A DNA stretch of 64,000 nucleotides, taken from Ga0077527 sp038106575 (GTDB lineage Bacteria; Pseudomonadota; Gammaproteobacteria; Burkholderiales; SG8-41). Shown piece by piece: positions 56,658-64,000 of the stretch (positions are counted from its first letter, which is position 1; every line of letters begins with the position of its first letter). The notes beneath the pieces were generated by a model. That model saw only the letters and a list, made by a program, of their open reading frames with translations. It was not told the DNA's origin and searched no databases. The DNA lies in contig JAYOED010000003.1 in NCBI GenBank assembly GCA_038106575.1, positions 1 to 64,000 of the forward strand, in the 5' to 3' direction. The position numbers and the translations under genes were made by a program.

Positions 56658-57738
56658 TGTGCACCTCGACCATCATGCCGGGTCTCAGCAGCGGGTCGTT
56701 CTGCTTGAGACGGATACGCACCGGCAGACGCTGGGTGATCTTGGTGAAGTTGCCACTCGGATTCGGATCCGGCAGCAATGCGAATTTGCTGGTGGCAGCG
56801 CGACCGATGCGGAAGACCTCGCCTTCGAATTTGCGATCGGGATAGGCGTCAACCTTGATTTCGGCGTTCATACCCGGTTTCAGTTGGGCGATGTCGGTTT
56901 CCTTAACGTTGGCGTGGATCCAGATGTCGTTCGGGTCGTGGAACATTAGGATGCGCTGGCCGGTGGAGACATGCTCGCCTTTGCGCGCGAAGGTCATCAC
57001 GATTCGGCCGTCGCCGGGGCTGGTGATGGTGCGGTCGGCGATGTCGATGTCACGACGGCGGATTTCAGCACGGATTTCCTCAGCCTGATTTTCAAGCACG
57101 CCCAGCTGGCGTTCCATGACCTGCAGTTCGCGCCGGCTGCCGCCTGCAGCGGACAGGGTGCCGCGCACTGCGGCAATGTCGGCGAGCGCTTTGCGGTGGT
57201 TTTCCTGCGCCTGCTGCCAGGTCGTGCGTGCGCGTTCCATCGCCTGCGGGGAGAGCCATTTGCGTGCAGCCAGGTCGCGGGCGCGCGCATAGTCCTCGGC
57301 GGCCTGTTTCATCTCCGCGTTGCGTGCGGCGGCTTCCGCTTCTGCGGCCTTCAGCCGGCTGGTTTCGCTCTGATACTTGCCCTGGGTTTCCTGGTCGACC
57401 TGACCGCTACGGGCACGCACCACCGCCATCTGGTTTTCAACGGCTTCCAGCCGCGCGACCAGCACCTGGCGTTGCAACTGCGAATCGCGATCGTCAACCT
57501 TGAACAGCAGGGCGCCTTTTTTGACGGTGTCGCCGGGTATGACCGGCAGCTCGGTGATCCAGCCTGATACCCGGCTGGCGAGGGTTACGATTTCGCCGTC
57601 AACGCGCGCATCGTCGATGTAGACATGCGTCCACCGCGCCCACAACCAGTGGCCCATCCACGCCAGTAGAAGCAAGCCGGCAAGTATCAGCAGCCATGAC
57701 TTGCGTTTAACGCGAACGTGGTCGGAATGTTCGGACAT
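56635..57738 (-). CDS. HlyD/EmrA-family membrane fusion protein
   Basis: A 367-residue periplasmic adaptor. One N-terminal membrane helix (WLLILAGLLLLAWMGHWLWARW) is followed by the biotinyl-lipoyl segment ARVDGEIVTLASRVSGWI and VKKGALLFKVDDRD, a long coiled coil, then HVSTGQRILMFHDPNDIWIHANVKETDIAQLKPGMNAEIKVDAYPDRKFEGEVFRIG. With EmrB it connects to an outer membrane channel for efflux; no TolC is present here. ATG 57738 fits. Same operon as emrB-like. Confidence 0.94.
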   Translation of the reverse strand: MSEHSDHVRVKRKSWLLILAGLLLLAWMGHWLWARWTHVYIDDARVDGEIVTLASRVSGWITELPVIPGDTVKKGALLFKVDDRDSQLQRQVLVARLEAVENQMAVVRARSGQVDQETQGKYQSETSRLKAAEAEAAARNAEMKQAAEDYARARDLAARKWLSPQAMERARTTWQQAQENHRKALADIAAVRGTLSAAGGSRRELQVMERQLGVLENQAEEIRAEIRRRDIDIADRTITSPGDGRIVMTFARKGEHVSTGQRILMFHDPNDIWIHANVKETDIAQLKPGMNAEIKVDAYPDRKFEGEVFRIGRAATSKFALLPDPNPSGNFTKITQRLPVRIRLKQNDPLLRPGMMVEVHIATRGND

Positions 57739-57958
57739 CGGATCGGGGTCGCGGCCGGAGCATCGCAGGCGTCGCCGGGAGCAGGGTTCCTTGGGCAGAG
57801 TGTGTGTTACGTGAGCTTAACGGCGAGGGCAAGCGGCCAGCAGATAAAGTCCGAAATATGGTCAGGCGAACTGCAGATCACTCGAGAGAAAGCCATTATT
57901 CGTCATCCATCGGGCAGTCGGGAATCCCAACATCCGGATTCACGGCTTGCACGTCAAT

Positions 57959-59635
57959 TCAGACCCGGTGCACAACCGGCGCCAGCATGTTCTGATCGAT
58001 CATCACGTCGACGATAGCCGGTTTGCCGCAGGCGAATGCGCGCTGGATGGCACCTTCGAGGTCGCCAGGGCGGGTGACGTGTTCGCCGTGTGCGCCGAAG
58101 ACCTTGGCCAGTGCGCCGAAATCGGGATTTTTGTAATCGACCGCGAAATAGCGGCCGCCGAAATGCTCGTTCTGGAATGCGCGCTCGTTGCCGAGGCCCT
58201 GATCATTGAACACCACGTAGACCACGGCGATGTTTTCACGCACTGCCGTTTCCAGTTCACCGATGTTGCACATCGCGCCCATGTCGCCGGAAGCGCACAG
58301 CACCGGACGATCCGGCCGCGCCAGCTTGACGCCCATAGCGATCGGCAGCGATCCGCCGACCGAAGCCCAGTCGTCGATGCAGAGGAAGGAGTCGGGCTCG
58401 TAACTGCTGAAATAACTGCGTACGTGCTTGCCGCCGTTACCGGCATCGACGACGAGGATGCCGTCTTTGGGCAGCACCTTGCGGATCATGTGCGCGACGT
58501 ACTGCGGCTGGATTGGCTCGGCTTCGGGACGCAAGATGCTGTGGATCTCGGCGTCGTATTGGGCGCGTGCGCCGCTAACGTCAAACCAGGATTTGCACGG
58601 CTTGTTTTTTGCGGCGCGGGCGACTAGGCCGTTGATGAAGCTGGTGGCAGAGCCGGCCACGCCCAGCGTTACCGGGAAGACGATGCCGATCTGGCCGGGG
58701 GCGGAGGTCTGGTGGATGATTTTCGCGCTCTCGCTGAAGATGCCGTACTTATACATCGTCGAGAACACGTCGAAATGCGCGCCGACCGCGATGATCACGT
58801 CGGCTTGGGGCGCGGCCTTGTTGGCACTGCCGAAACCGTTGCGGCCAAGCGGGCCCAGCGCCAGTGGGTGGTTGGCCGGAAACGCGTCAGGGGAGTATTG
58901 CAGCGCGGCCGCCGGGATGCCGGTGGCGTCAGCGAGTTTCTGCATCGCTGCAACGGCTTTTTCCTTCATGACGCCGCGGCCGATCACGAACAGCGGTCGC
59001 TGGGCTTTTGAAATCAGTGCCCACGCGGCCTCGATCTGCGCGGGATCGCATACCGCCTGCACGGTGTTACGGTATGCGGCAGGCGCGGTGGTTTCCGGTG
59101 CGACCTGCTGTAGCAGCACTTCGCTGGCAGCCTCGATGTGCGTCGGCCCCTGCGGCTCGGTGAGTGCGACGCGGAATGCCTTGCGCACGGCTTCCTGCAC
59201 CTTGTCGACGTAGGGGATGCTGTAGGCCCACTTGGTGATCGAGCGCATGAACGGAATCTGGTCCATGTCTTGGGTGGCATCGCGTTCACGCATGATGCTT
59301 TCCTGAACGCCGGTGATGCTGATCACCGGTACGTTGCCCTTGAACGCGGCAGCGGTGGCGGTGACGATGTTGGTGACGCCGGGACCTTCGGTGACCGTGA
59401 CGACCGAGGGCCGATTAGCGGCGCGGGCAAATCCGTAGGCCATGAATGCCGCTCCTTGCTCGTGTCGGGTCAGGATGAAACGGATCTGCGGCGTGACGCG
59501 CAGCTCGTCGAGAATGGCGAGATTTTGCGTACCGGGTATGCCGAACACATGATCGACACCTTCTCGCAGCAGTCCGTCGACGAGTGCGCGTGCGCCGCTA
59601 ACATTACCGGTAGGTTTGCGCTTGGAGTTGCTCAT
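57959..59635 (-). CDS. Thiamine-diphosphate-dependent enzyme 2 (acetolactate-synthase-like)
   Basis: A 558-residue ALS-type enzyme. The PYR domain has DHVFGIPGTQNLAILDELR, the catalytic Glu in ILTRHEQGAAFMAYGFARA and TEGPGVTNIVTATAAA. The PP domain motif reads ASGDMGAMCNIGEL followed by VVYVVFNDQGLG; the usual GDG is GDM here. The family carries out decarboxylation/carboligation of pyruvate-like acids, but some members with a changed motif have other roles. It is a second ThDP enzyme in the window with low resemblance to the first (7787). Function not defined. Confidence 0.88.
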   Translation of the reverse strand: MSNSKRKPTGNVSGARALVDGLLREGVDHVFGIPGTQNLAILDELRVTPQIRFILTRHEQGAAFMAYGFARAANRPSVVTVTEGPGVTNIVTATAAAFKGNVPVISITGVQESIMRERDATQDMDQIPFMRSITKWAYSIPYVDKVQEAVRKAFRVALTEPQGPTHIEAASEVLLQQVAPETTAPAAYRNTVQAVCDPAQIEAAWALISKAQRPLFVIGRGVMKEKAVAAMQKLADATGIPAAALQYSPDAFPANHPLALGPLGRNGFGSANKAAPQADVIIAVGAHFDVFSTMYKYGIFSESAKIIHQTSAPGQIGIVFPVTLGVAGSATSFINGLVARAAKNKPCKSWFDVSGARAQYDAEIHSILRPEAEPIQPQYVAHMIRKVLPKDGILVVDAGNGGKHVRSYFSSYEPDSFLCIDDWASVGGSLPIAMGVKLARPDRPVLCASGDMGAMCNIGELETAVRENIAVVYVVFNDQGLGNERAFQNEHFGGRYFAVDYKNPDFGALAKVFGAHGEHVTRPGDLEGAIQRAFACGKPAIVDVMIDQNMLAPVVHRV

Positions 59636-59731
59636 GATGTTGCTCCGGTGAGAAGTGTTGCGGGGAAGTTGTGTATGCTAAACGTAACAGGCCGGTGCGG
59701 CCACCGAGGGTCCACACCCTGCACCGCACAC

Positions 59732-59767
59732 AACAAAGAAACCCCGCAGCAGCGGGGTTTCTTTGTT
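59732..59767 (-). terminator. Perfect 16-pair bidirectional terminator hairpin
   Basis: AACAAAGAAACCCCGC (59732-59747) pairs perfectly with GCGGGGTTTCTTTGTT (59752-59767) around the loop AGCA. The A-tract and T-tract at the ends of the arms make it work on either strand. It lies 10 bases after the stop of the alpha/beta hydrolase on the minus strand and separates it from the ThDP gene. Confidence 0.95.
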
Positions 59768-59776
59768 CAGGCTTTT

Positions 59777-60640
59777 TCAGGCCGCTTTCTGCAGGGCACG
59801 AAGCTGCTTGGCGATAAAGGCCATAACCACCTGGTGCGAACGATCGGCGTCCGGGCCTGGAACTGCCGTCCATTCGTGTTCGCAGCCTGCGAAAATTTCG
59901 AGCTGGCAGTCGCCACCGGCTGCGCGGTAGGTCGCAGTGAATTTTTCCTGGATCGGCGGAATCACGTTGTCGTCCTCGCCGCCCTGCATGATCAGCAGTG
60001 GCGGCAGGACGACCTTTTCCTTGCGCTCGAGGATTTCCTGCGGGTTGCCCTCGTGGATCGAGTCGGCGGGCGCGAAAAAGGTGTCGGATTTTTTCATCAT
60101 TTCCTTGTTACCCATGCGCTCGGCCTGTGCGCGACGCGCAACCGGGTCGCTGATCGGAGAACGCGTGGCGACGTAGGCGACACTGGCATCCAGCTGCGGC
60201 GCTTCGGGCAGCGGGATTTTGCCGTAGCGTACGTCACGCGGGCGCATGCCAAGCAGTTCGGCAACATGGCCGCCGCTGGAACTGCCGAGAACGCCCAGCG
60301 TGGCGACATCACCGTTCCATTCTTTGGCGTTGTGCTTGACCCAGCGGATGGCGTAATGCGCATCCTGTAAGCATGCAGGATAGGGTGCTTCGTCGGAAAG
60401 CCGCAGATCGGGCGAGATTACCAGCATGCCTGCTGCGGCAATGGCGCGCGCCATCGGTTCGTTAGCATAACGGTCCTTGCGCGACCATGCACCGCCGTGC
60501 AGATCGACTAGTACCGGAAACGGGCCCAAGCCCTGTGGCTGGTAGATGCGCGCGATCAGTTTGCGTTTGCCGGTATTCCGGTATTCGGTTTCGATCACCT
60601 TGACAGCTAACAGGTTTGCGGGATTATAGGCGAGCGTCAT
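59777..60640 (-). CDS. Alpha/beta hydrolase (esterase/HSL-like)
   Basis: A 287-residue hydrolase. It has the oxyanion motif VLVDLHGGAWSRKDRYANEPM, the nucleophile in LGVLGSSSGGHVAELLGMRP and the His in IFAGCEHEWTAVPGPDADRSHQVV. The Asp region is MQGGEDDNVIPPIQEKFTATY. Start at ATG 60640 (MTLAYNPANLL) is preferred because GGAGGA lies eight bases upstream; an in-frame ATG at 60655 is also possible. Substrate unknown, probably a carboxyl ester. Confidence 0.9.
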   Translation of the reverse strand: MTLAYNPANLLAVKVIETEYRNTGKRKLIARIYQPQGLGPFPVLVDLHGGAWSRKDRYANEPMARAIAAAGMLVISPDLRLSDEAPYPACLQDAHYAIRWVKHNAKEWNGDVATLGVLGSSSGGHVAELLGMRPRDVRYGKIPLPEAPQLDASVAYVATRSPISDPVARRAQAERMGNKEMMKKSDTFFAPADSIHEGNPQEILERKEKVVLPPLLIMQGGEDDNVIPPIQEKFTATYRAAGGDCQLEIFAGCEHEWTAVPGPDADRSHQVVMAFIAKQLRALQKAA

Positions 60641-60748
60641 TGCGGATTCCTCCATGCGGGTGCTGCCGGTAAATGCAATATCATAGCTTTCCCGCGCCGG
60701 TTTCCGTAACCTGGTATTTCCTCAAGCCCACATTGAATGGAGAACGAC

Positions 60749-61051
60749 ATGCTTTGGGCCATTTCCTGCGCCGACAAACCGAATACTGCAGCCATTCGCG
60801 ACTCGGTACTGCAACCACATCGCGATTACCTCGGCAGCCAGAAGGGGATATTGGTGCTTGCGGGGGCAACACAGAACGATGAGGGCACGGCTGCGATCGG
60901 CAGCCTGTTCATCGTCAACGTCAACAGCCGGGCCGAAGCAAAAAAATTCTCTGATGGCGACCCGTTCACGCAAAAGGGTATTTTTGCCAGCATCACGATC
61001 ACCCGCATGCGCAAGGGCCAGTGGAATCCGGAGGCTGCGGCTGGAGCCTGA
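60749..61051 (+). CDS. YCII-family protein
   Basis: A 100-residue dimeric alpha/beta-barrel protein. It starts MLWAISCADKPNTAAIRDSVLQPHRDYLGSQ and contains ILVLAGATQ, the FIVNVNSRAEAKKFSDGDPFTQKGIFASITITRM motif, typical of YciI. The His and Asp of the family active site are in LQPHRDYL and GDPF. ATG 60749 follows GGAG. Function is unknown, although weak hydrolase or muconolactone-isomerase-like chemistry has been proposed for the family. Confidence 0.92.
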   Translation: MLWAISCADKPNTAAIRDSVLQPHRDYLGSQKGILVLAGATQNDEGTAAIGSLFIVNVNSRAEAKKFSDGDPFTQKGIFASITITRMRKGQWNPEAAAGA

Positions 61052-61127
61052 CCAGCACAGGCACCCCGGATTTATTTTAGAGCGGACGTCGGCCGCCCGG
61101 GTGGGGCTGCAGACGGGTTAGGCACTG

Positions 61128-62096
61128 TCATCGCGGCTCGATACCGGCGGCCTTGGCCTGCTCGGCAAACCGCTTTACATCGGCACGGAACTCGCGGGCC
61201 CAAACATCGGTTGCTTCACCGCTGGGCTCGTAGCCATTGTCGGAGAAGTGGGCGTGCACTCTCGGATTCTGCAAAGCCTTGTGTATGGCCTGCTGCAGTT
61301 TGTTGACAACGGCCTTGGGCATCTTCGCCGGACCAAACACGCCATGCCAGCCGGCGTCAGCCACATAGCCTTTCACGGTTTCGCCGACAGTCGGGATTTC
61401 CGGCATAGACGCCATGCGTTTTGCGCCGGTGAATGCGATGACGCGCAGGCGTCCAGCTTTGTGATGCGGTATGCCGACCGATGCGGCGGGCCAGTGCACC
61501 TGGACTTCTCCGCCGATGGCTGCCGCTGCAGCAGGACCACCTCCTTTGTATGGGACATGCAGCATGTCGATTTTCGCCATGCGGGCAAACAGGGAGCCGG
61601 TCAGATGCTGGCCGTTACCGACACCTGCCGTGCTGTATCGCAGGGGCGATTTTTTTGCCAACGCAATCAGGTCGGCGACCGTTTTGACCGGCAATTTGGG
61701 ATTGACGGCGAGGGTGTAGCCCAGGCCCGTAGCCACTTTGGTTACTGGAGTGAAGTCGGTCACGATATTGAAGGGCATCTTTTTGCGGATGGCCGGGTTG
61801 ACCGCGAACGAGAACGACGTGTTGAGGATGGTGTAGCCGTCGGGCGTCGCATTCTTTACGACATCGGCGCCGATAAGACCGTTAGCCCCGCCACGATTGT
61901 CGATCACAAAGTTGGTGCCTATGTGTTGCTCGGCTTCGCGATAGAGCACGCGGCCGAACACATCGACATTGCCGCCGGGTGGAAAGGGCACGATCAGGCG
62001 GATCGGGCGTGAAGGGTAATGCTGGGCGACTGCGTTACCCACAAACGCAGTGGCAAGCAGCCCCAGAATTACCAGCATGGTGCGTTGCATTGTCAT
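61128..62096 (-). CDS. Bug-family substrate-binding protein 5
   Basis: A 322-residue periplasmic receptor. It has a signal peptide (LVILGLLATAFVGNAVAQHYPSRP), then IRLIVPFPPGGNVDVFGRVLYREAEQHIGTNFVIDNRGGANGLIGADVVKNATPDGYTI. It is an orphan receptor, divergent from the hydroxyacid dehydrogenase at 62282. ATG 62096 or 62090 may be used. Confidence 0.93.
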   Translation of the reverse strand: MTMQRTMLVILGLLATAFVGNAVAQHYPSRPIRLIVPFPPGGNVDVFGRVLYREAEQHIGTNFVIDNRGGANGLIGADVVKNATPDGYTILNTSFSFAVNPAIRKKMPFNIVTDFTPVTKVATGLGYTLAVNPKLPVKTVADLIALAKKSPLRYSTAGVGNGQHLTGSLFARMAKIDMLHVPYKGGGPAAAAAIGGEVQVHWPAASVGIPHHKAGRLRVIAFTGAKRMASMPEIPTVGETVKGYVADAGWHGVFGPAKMPKAVVNKLQQAIHKALQNPRVHAHFSDNGYEPSGEATDVWAREFRADVKRFAEQAKAAGIEPR

Positions 62097-62281
62097 GGCC
62101 TCCTGTGTGCTTATACGATGTTGTCGCGTGCGGATTTTTCGTTAGCATCTTCGACTCCTGCATTCTAGTGGTGCCTGATACAGCAAGGAAACCCTTTTTC
62201 GCGATTATTTGGACTTCTCTGCCCGTTGGAGGACGTTTAAAGCGGAAATTAACGGCAGGAATGGGATAATTCGCGCGAATC

Positions 62282-63280
62282 ATGCGTAGGAAAGAAGAAT
62301 TGATAAAGCCGAAAGTGCTGGTGACCGCGTCAACGGTATCCGATCTCGCGCAGGGTTTGTTGCGCGATGGCGGTACCGAGCTGGTGTTCATGCCGGGAAA
62401 GATTGACGAAGACGCGCTGATTGAAGCGTTCGCGCGCGAACCGATCAGCGCCATACTGCTGCGCGGATCGCCGCCCTTGAATGAACGTGTGCTTGGAGCC
62501 GCCCCTGATCTCAGAATCATCGCCAAGCACGGGGCGGGGGTTGATTCGGTGGATATCGGCGCGGCGTCCCGGCGCGGTATCGCGGTGATGGTCGCAAACG
62601 GTGCCAATGCCGATGCGGTGGCCGAACATGCGCTGGCGCTGATGTTGTCGCTGTCGCGGGAACTGCCGTACTACGGCCGTGTGACGCGCAGCGGCGCCTG
62701 GAGAGATCTGAACCGGTTCACGCGCGATTTTTCCGAGCGCATGGTCGGCATCGTCGGATACGGGCAGATCGGAGAACGCACTGCGCGACTGGCACTAGCC
62801 TGCGGCGCCCGAGTCACAGTCCACAGCCGCACCGCGATTGTTCCTCCGCAGGGCATGACTTATGAACCAGCGCTGGACCGGCTTCTGGAAACGGCGGACA
62901 TCATTAGTTTGCATTGTCCGCTGACTGAGGCGACGCGCGGGCTGATCGGTGCGGTACAACTGTCGCGCATGAAACCGGATGCGCTTCTTATCAACACATC
63001 GCGCGGTCCGGTTGTTGACGAACCCGCATTGGTGGCCGCGTTGCGTGACGGCAAGCTCGGCGGGGCAGGGCTTGATACGTTTGCAGCCGAGCCTCCGGAT
63101 GTTGCTAATTCCCTGTTCAAGTTGCCCAACGTGATTGTCACTCCCCACATCGCTGCCGCGACGACAGGGGCAATGGTCCGTATGGGGACCATCGCCGCCA
63201 ACAACATCCTCTGCTGGTTGCGCGGTGAGGTGTACGACGCACGCAATTTTCTGAATGCCGAAATCACCCGCAAAGCCTGA
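62282..63280 (+). CDS. D-2-hydroxyacid dehydrogenase (phosphoglycerate dehydrogenase-like)
   Basis: A 332-residue NAD-dependent enzyme. It has LRIIAKHGAGVDSVDIGAASRRGIAVMVANGANADAVAEHALALMLSLSR, the Rossmann motif MVGIVGYGQIGERTARLALACGARV, the catalytic Arg in INTSRGPVVDEPALV, the Glu in TFAAEPPDV and the His in VTPHIAAATTGAM. No ACT domain, so it is of the short SerA or glyoxylate reductase type. Substrate unknown; it may act on a 2-hydroxyacid taken up by the neighbouring receptor. Confidence 0.92.
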   Translation: MRRKEELIKPKVLVTASTVSDLAQGLLRDGGTELVFMPGKIDEDALIEAFAREPISAILLRGSPPLNERVLGAAPDLRIIAKHGAGVDSVDIGAASRRGIAVMVANGANADAVAEHALALMLSLSRELPYYGRVTRSGAWRDLNRFTRDFSERMVGIVGYGQIGERTARLALACGARVTVHSRTAIVPPQGMTYEPALDRLLETADIISLHCPLTEATRGLIGAVQLSRMKPDALLINTSRGPVVDEPALVAALRDGKLGGAGLDTFAAEPPDVANSLFKLPNVIVTPHIAAATTGAMVRMGTIAANNILCWLRGEVYDARNFLNAEITRKA

Positions 63281-63437
63281 GATAAAAGTCACGCTTACAA
63301 ATTCTTACATGCCTGATTGTGAGGAATTTAACGGATTGAACCTTGGCATTCCTTTGCGATCCAATCCATCATTGCCTGTTACCGGCGCATCAGCGCTGAC
63401 AGGCTGATGCCATAAACTAGAAAACGAGATGACCAGA

Positions 63438-63911
63438 ATGAAAAAAACTGAAAACCCTGGGTCGCGGCATTGCGCTCGCGGTAAGCGGTCTGCTGTTGGG
63501 GATTCCAGCTCACGCCGACAAGCCATCCTAAGCGGGTGGCGGCAAGGGAAAATCCTATGAGAGTCTCAAACGCGGGCATGAGTCCTGTTCGGGCAGCGGC
63601 AAGTATTTCGATGACCGCCTGCACCGGGTCGTACGCGATTACTGCGTCAAGGAACATCGCAGTGGCCAGTGTCCTCCGGGAATGGCGAAAAAGAACAACG
63701 GCTTCATGCCACCGGGGCAAGAGAAAAAATGGAGCACCGGCAGGCCGTTGCCGCGCGACGTGACCTATTACGATCTGCCACCCAGGCTGGTGGTGGAGCT
63801 TGGTGTCCCGCGCGCTGGATATAAATTCGAGCGCGTGGCCCCCGACATACTGTTATTGCTGTTGGCACGGGTGTGATAGTGGATGCTATTGATGATCTGG
63901 AGCGACTCTAA
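63438..63911 (+). pseudogene. RcnB-like exported protein, broken by three lesions
   Basis: A gene that would be about 155 residues but is not open. After ATG 63438 a run of seven A shifts the frame by one. The correct frame then reads LGRGIALAVSGLLLGIPAHADKPS, a TAA (63529-63531), and continues to GQCPPGMAKKNNGFMPPGQEKKW, RPLPRDVTYYDLPP and GYKFERVAPDILL, which resembles RcnB/CigR-type proteins. Near 63855 one base is missing; the other frame then gives AVGTGVIVDAIDDLERL to TAA 63911, the expected ending. Three separate lesions point to a decayed gene, though base errors near a scaffold end could add to this. Confidence 0.6.
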
Positions 63912-64000
63912 TCATACGCAGATCATCCGCAGATCCGGGACGCGGGACGCGATGCGGCCCCTTTTTTTACTGCCCGATGGCAGCAAAGCGTGATACAACT

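Noticed and set aside
1..64000. tRNA, rRNA, CRISPR, IS element or prophage
   Set aside because: I found no cloverleaf-like gene, repeat-spacer array, transposase-like ORF or phage gene by eye. A tRNAscan or CRISPR search was not possible here.

Overview
The window looks like chromosome from a betaproteobacterium, most likely in or near Burkholderiales. The reasons are the ffh-rpsP-rimM-trmD-rplS order, a GC-rich base composition, five solo tripartite-tricarboxylate (Bug/TctC-type) binding receptors, and many small catabolic genes for organic acids and sulfonates. A 10-N gap at 55377-55386 shows that it is a scaffold from a draft or metagenome assembly. I saw no rRNA, tRNA, CRISPR array, phage or insertion sequence.

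Layout. 1-5.2 kb: the end of ffh, a nitroreductase, the S16/RimM/TrmD/L19 operon and a TPR-like exported protein. 5.2-18.8 kb: a putative organosulfonate/C4-acid cluster with a divergent GntR regulator, suyAB-like sulfolactate sulfo-lyase, a ThDP enzyme, a succinate-dehydrogenase-like complex split into sdhBCD and sdhA, a sulfatase, a two-subunit class I fumarase-type hydratase, two solo receptors and an LDH2/MDH2 dehydrogenase. 18.8-31 kb: three 2-oxoglutarate/CmcJ-type oxygenases, an FMN hydroxyacid dehydrogenase, envelope lipoproteins, small conserved genes, a glyoxalase-fold epimerase, an OsmC-like protein, a polysaccharide deacetylase-type hydrolase, an enolase-superfamily enzyme and an Asp/Glu-racemase-type enzyme. 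31-45 kb: a MazG-like protein, M32 carboxypeptidase, enoyl-CoA hydratase, ADP-forming acyl-CoA synthetase, a second LDH2 dehydrogenase, an intradiol dioxygenase, a complete TRAP transporter and a dienelactone hydrolase. 45-64 kb: a metallo-beta-lactamase-fold hydrolase, PLP aminotransferase, AhpD-like protein, isochorismatase, a third TauD, a truncated GST, an AhpE-like peroxiredoxin, an amidohydrolase, an EmrAB-type efflux pair, a second ThDP enzyme and a hydroxyacid dehydrogenase. A broken RcnB-like gene lies at the right end.

The most notable result is that two unrelated thiol-redox genes carry an in-frame UGA exactly where the family has its catalytic cysteine. They are an OsmC-like protein (UGA at 26226-26228) and an AhpE-like peroxiredoxin (UGA at 52405-52407). 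Both continue in the same frame to a full-length, family-like C-terminus, and both have a stem-loop just downstream at a spacing suited to a bacterial SECIS. I interpret both as selenoproteins, so a standard gene caller would split or truncate them. The sulfonate cluster is the second point of interest: its gene content could turn a sulfonated C4 dicarboxylate into sulfolactate and then pyruvate plus sulfite. Its SdhA-like subunit also lacks the histidine normally used for covalent FAD attachment. That pathway is inference; no substrate is proven by sequence.
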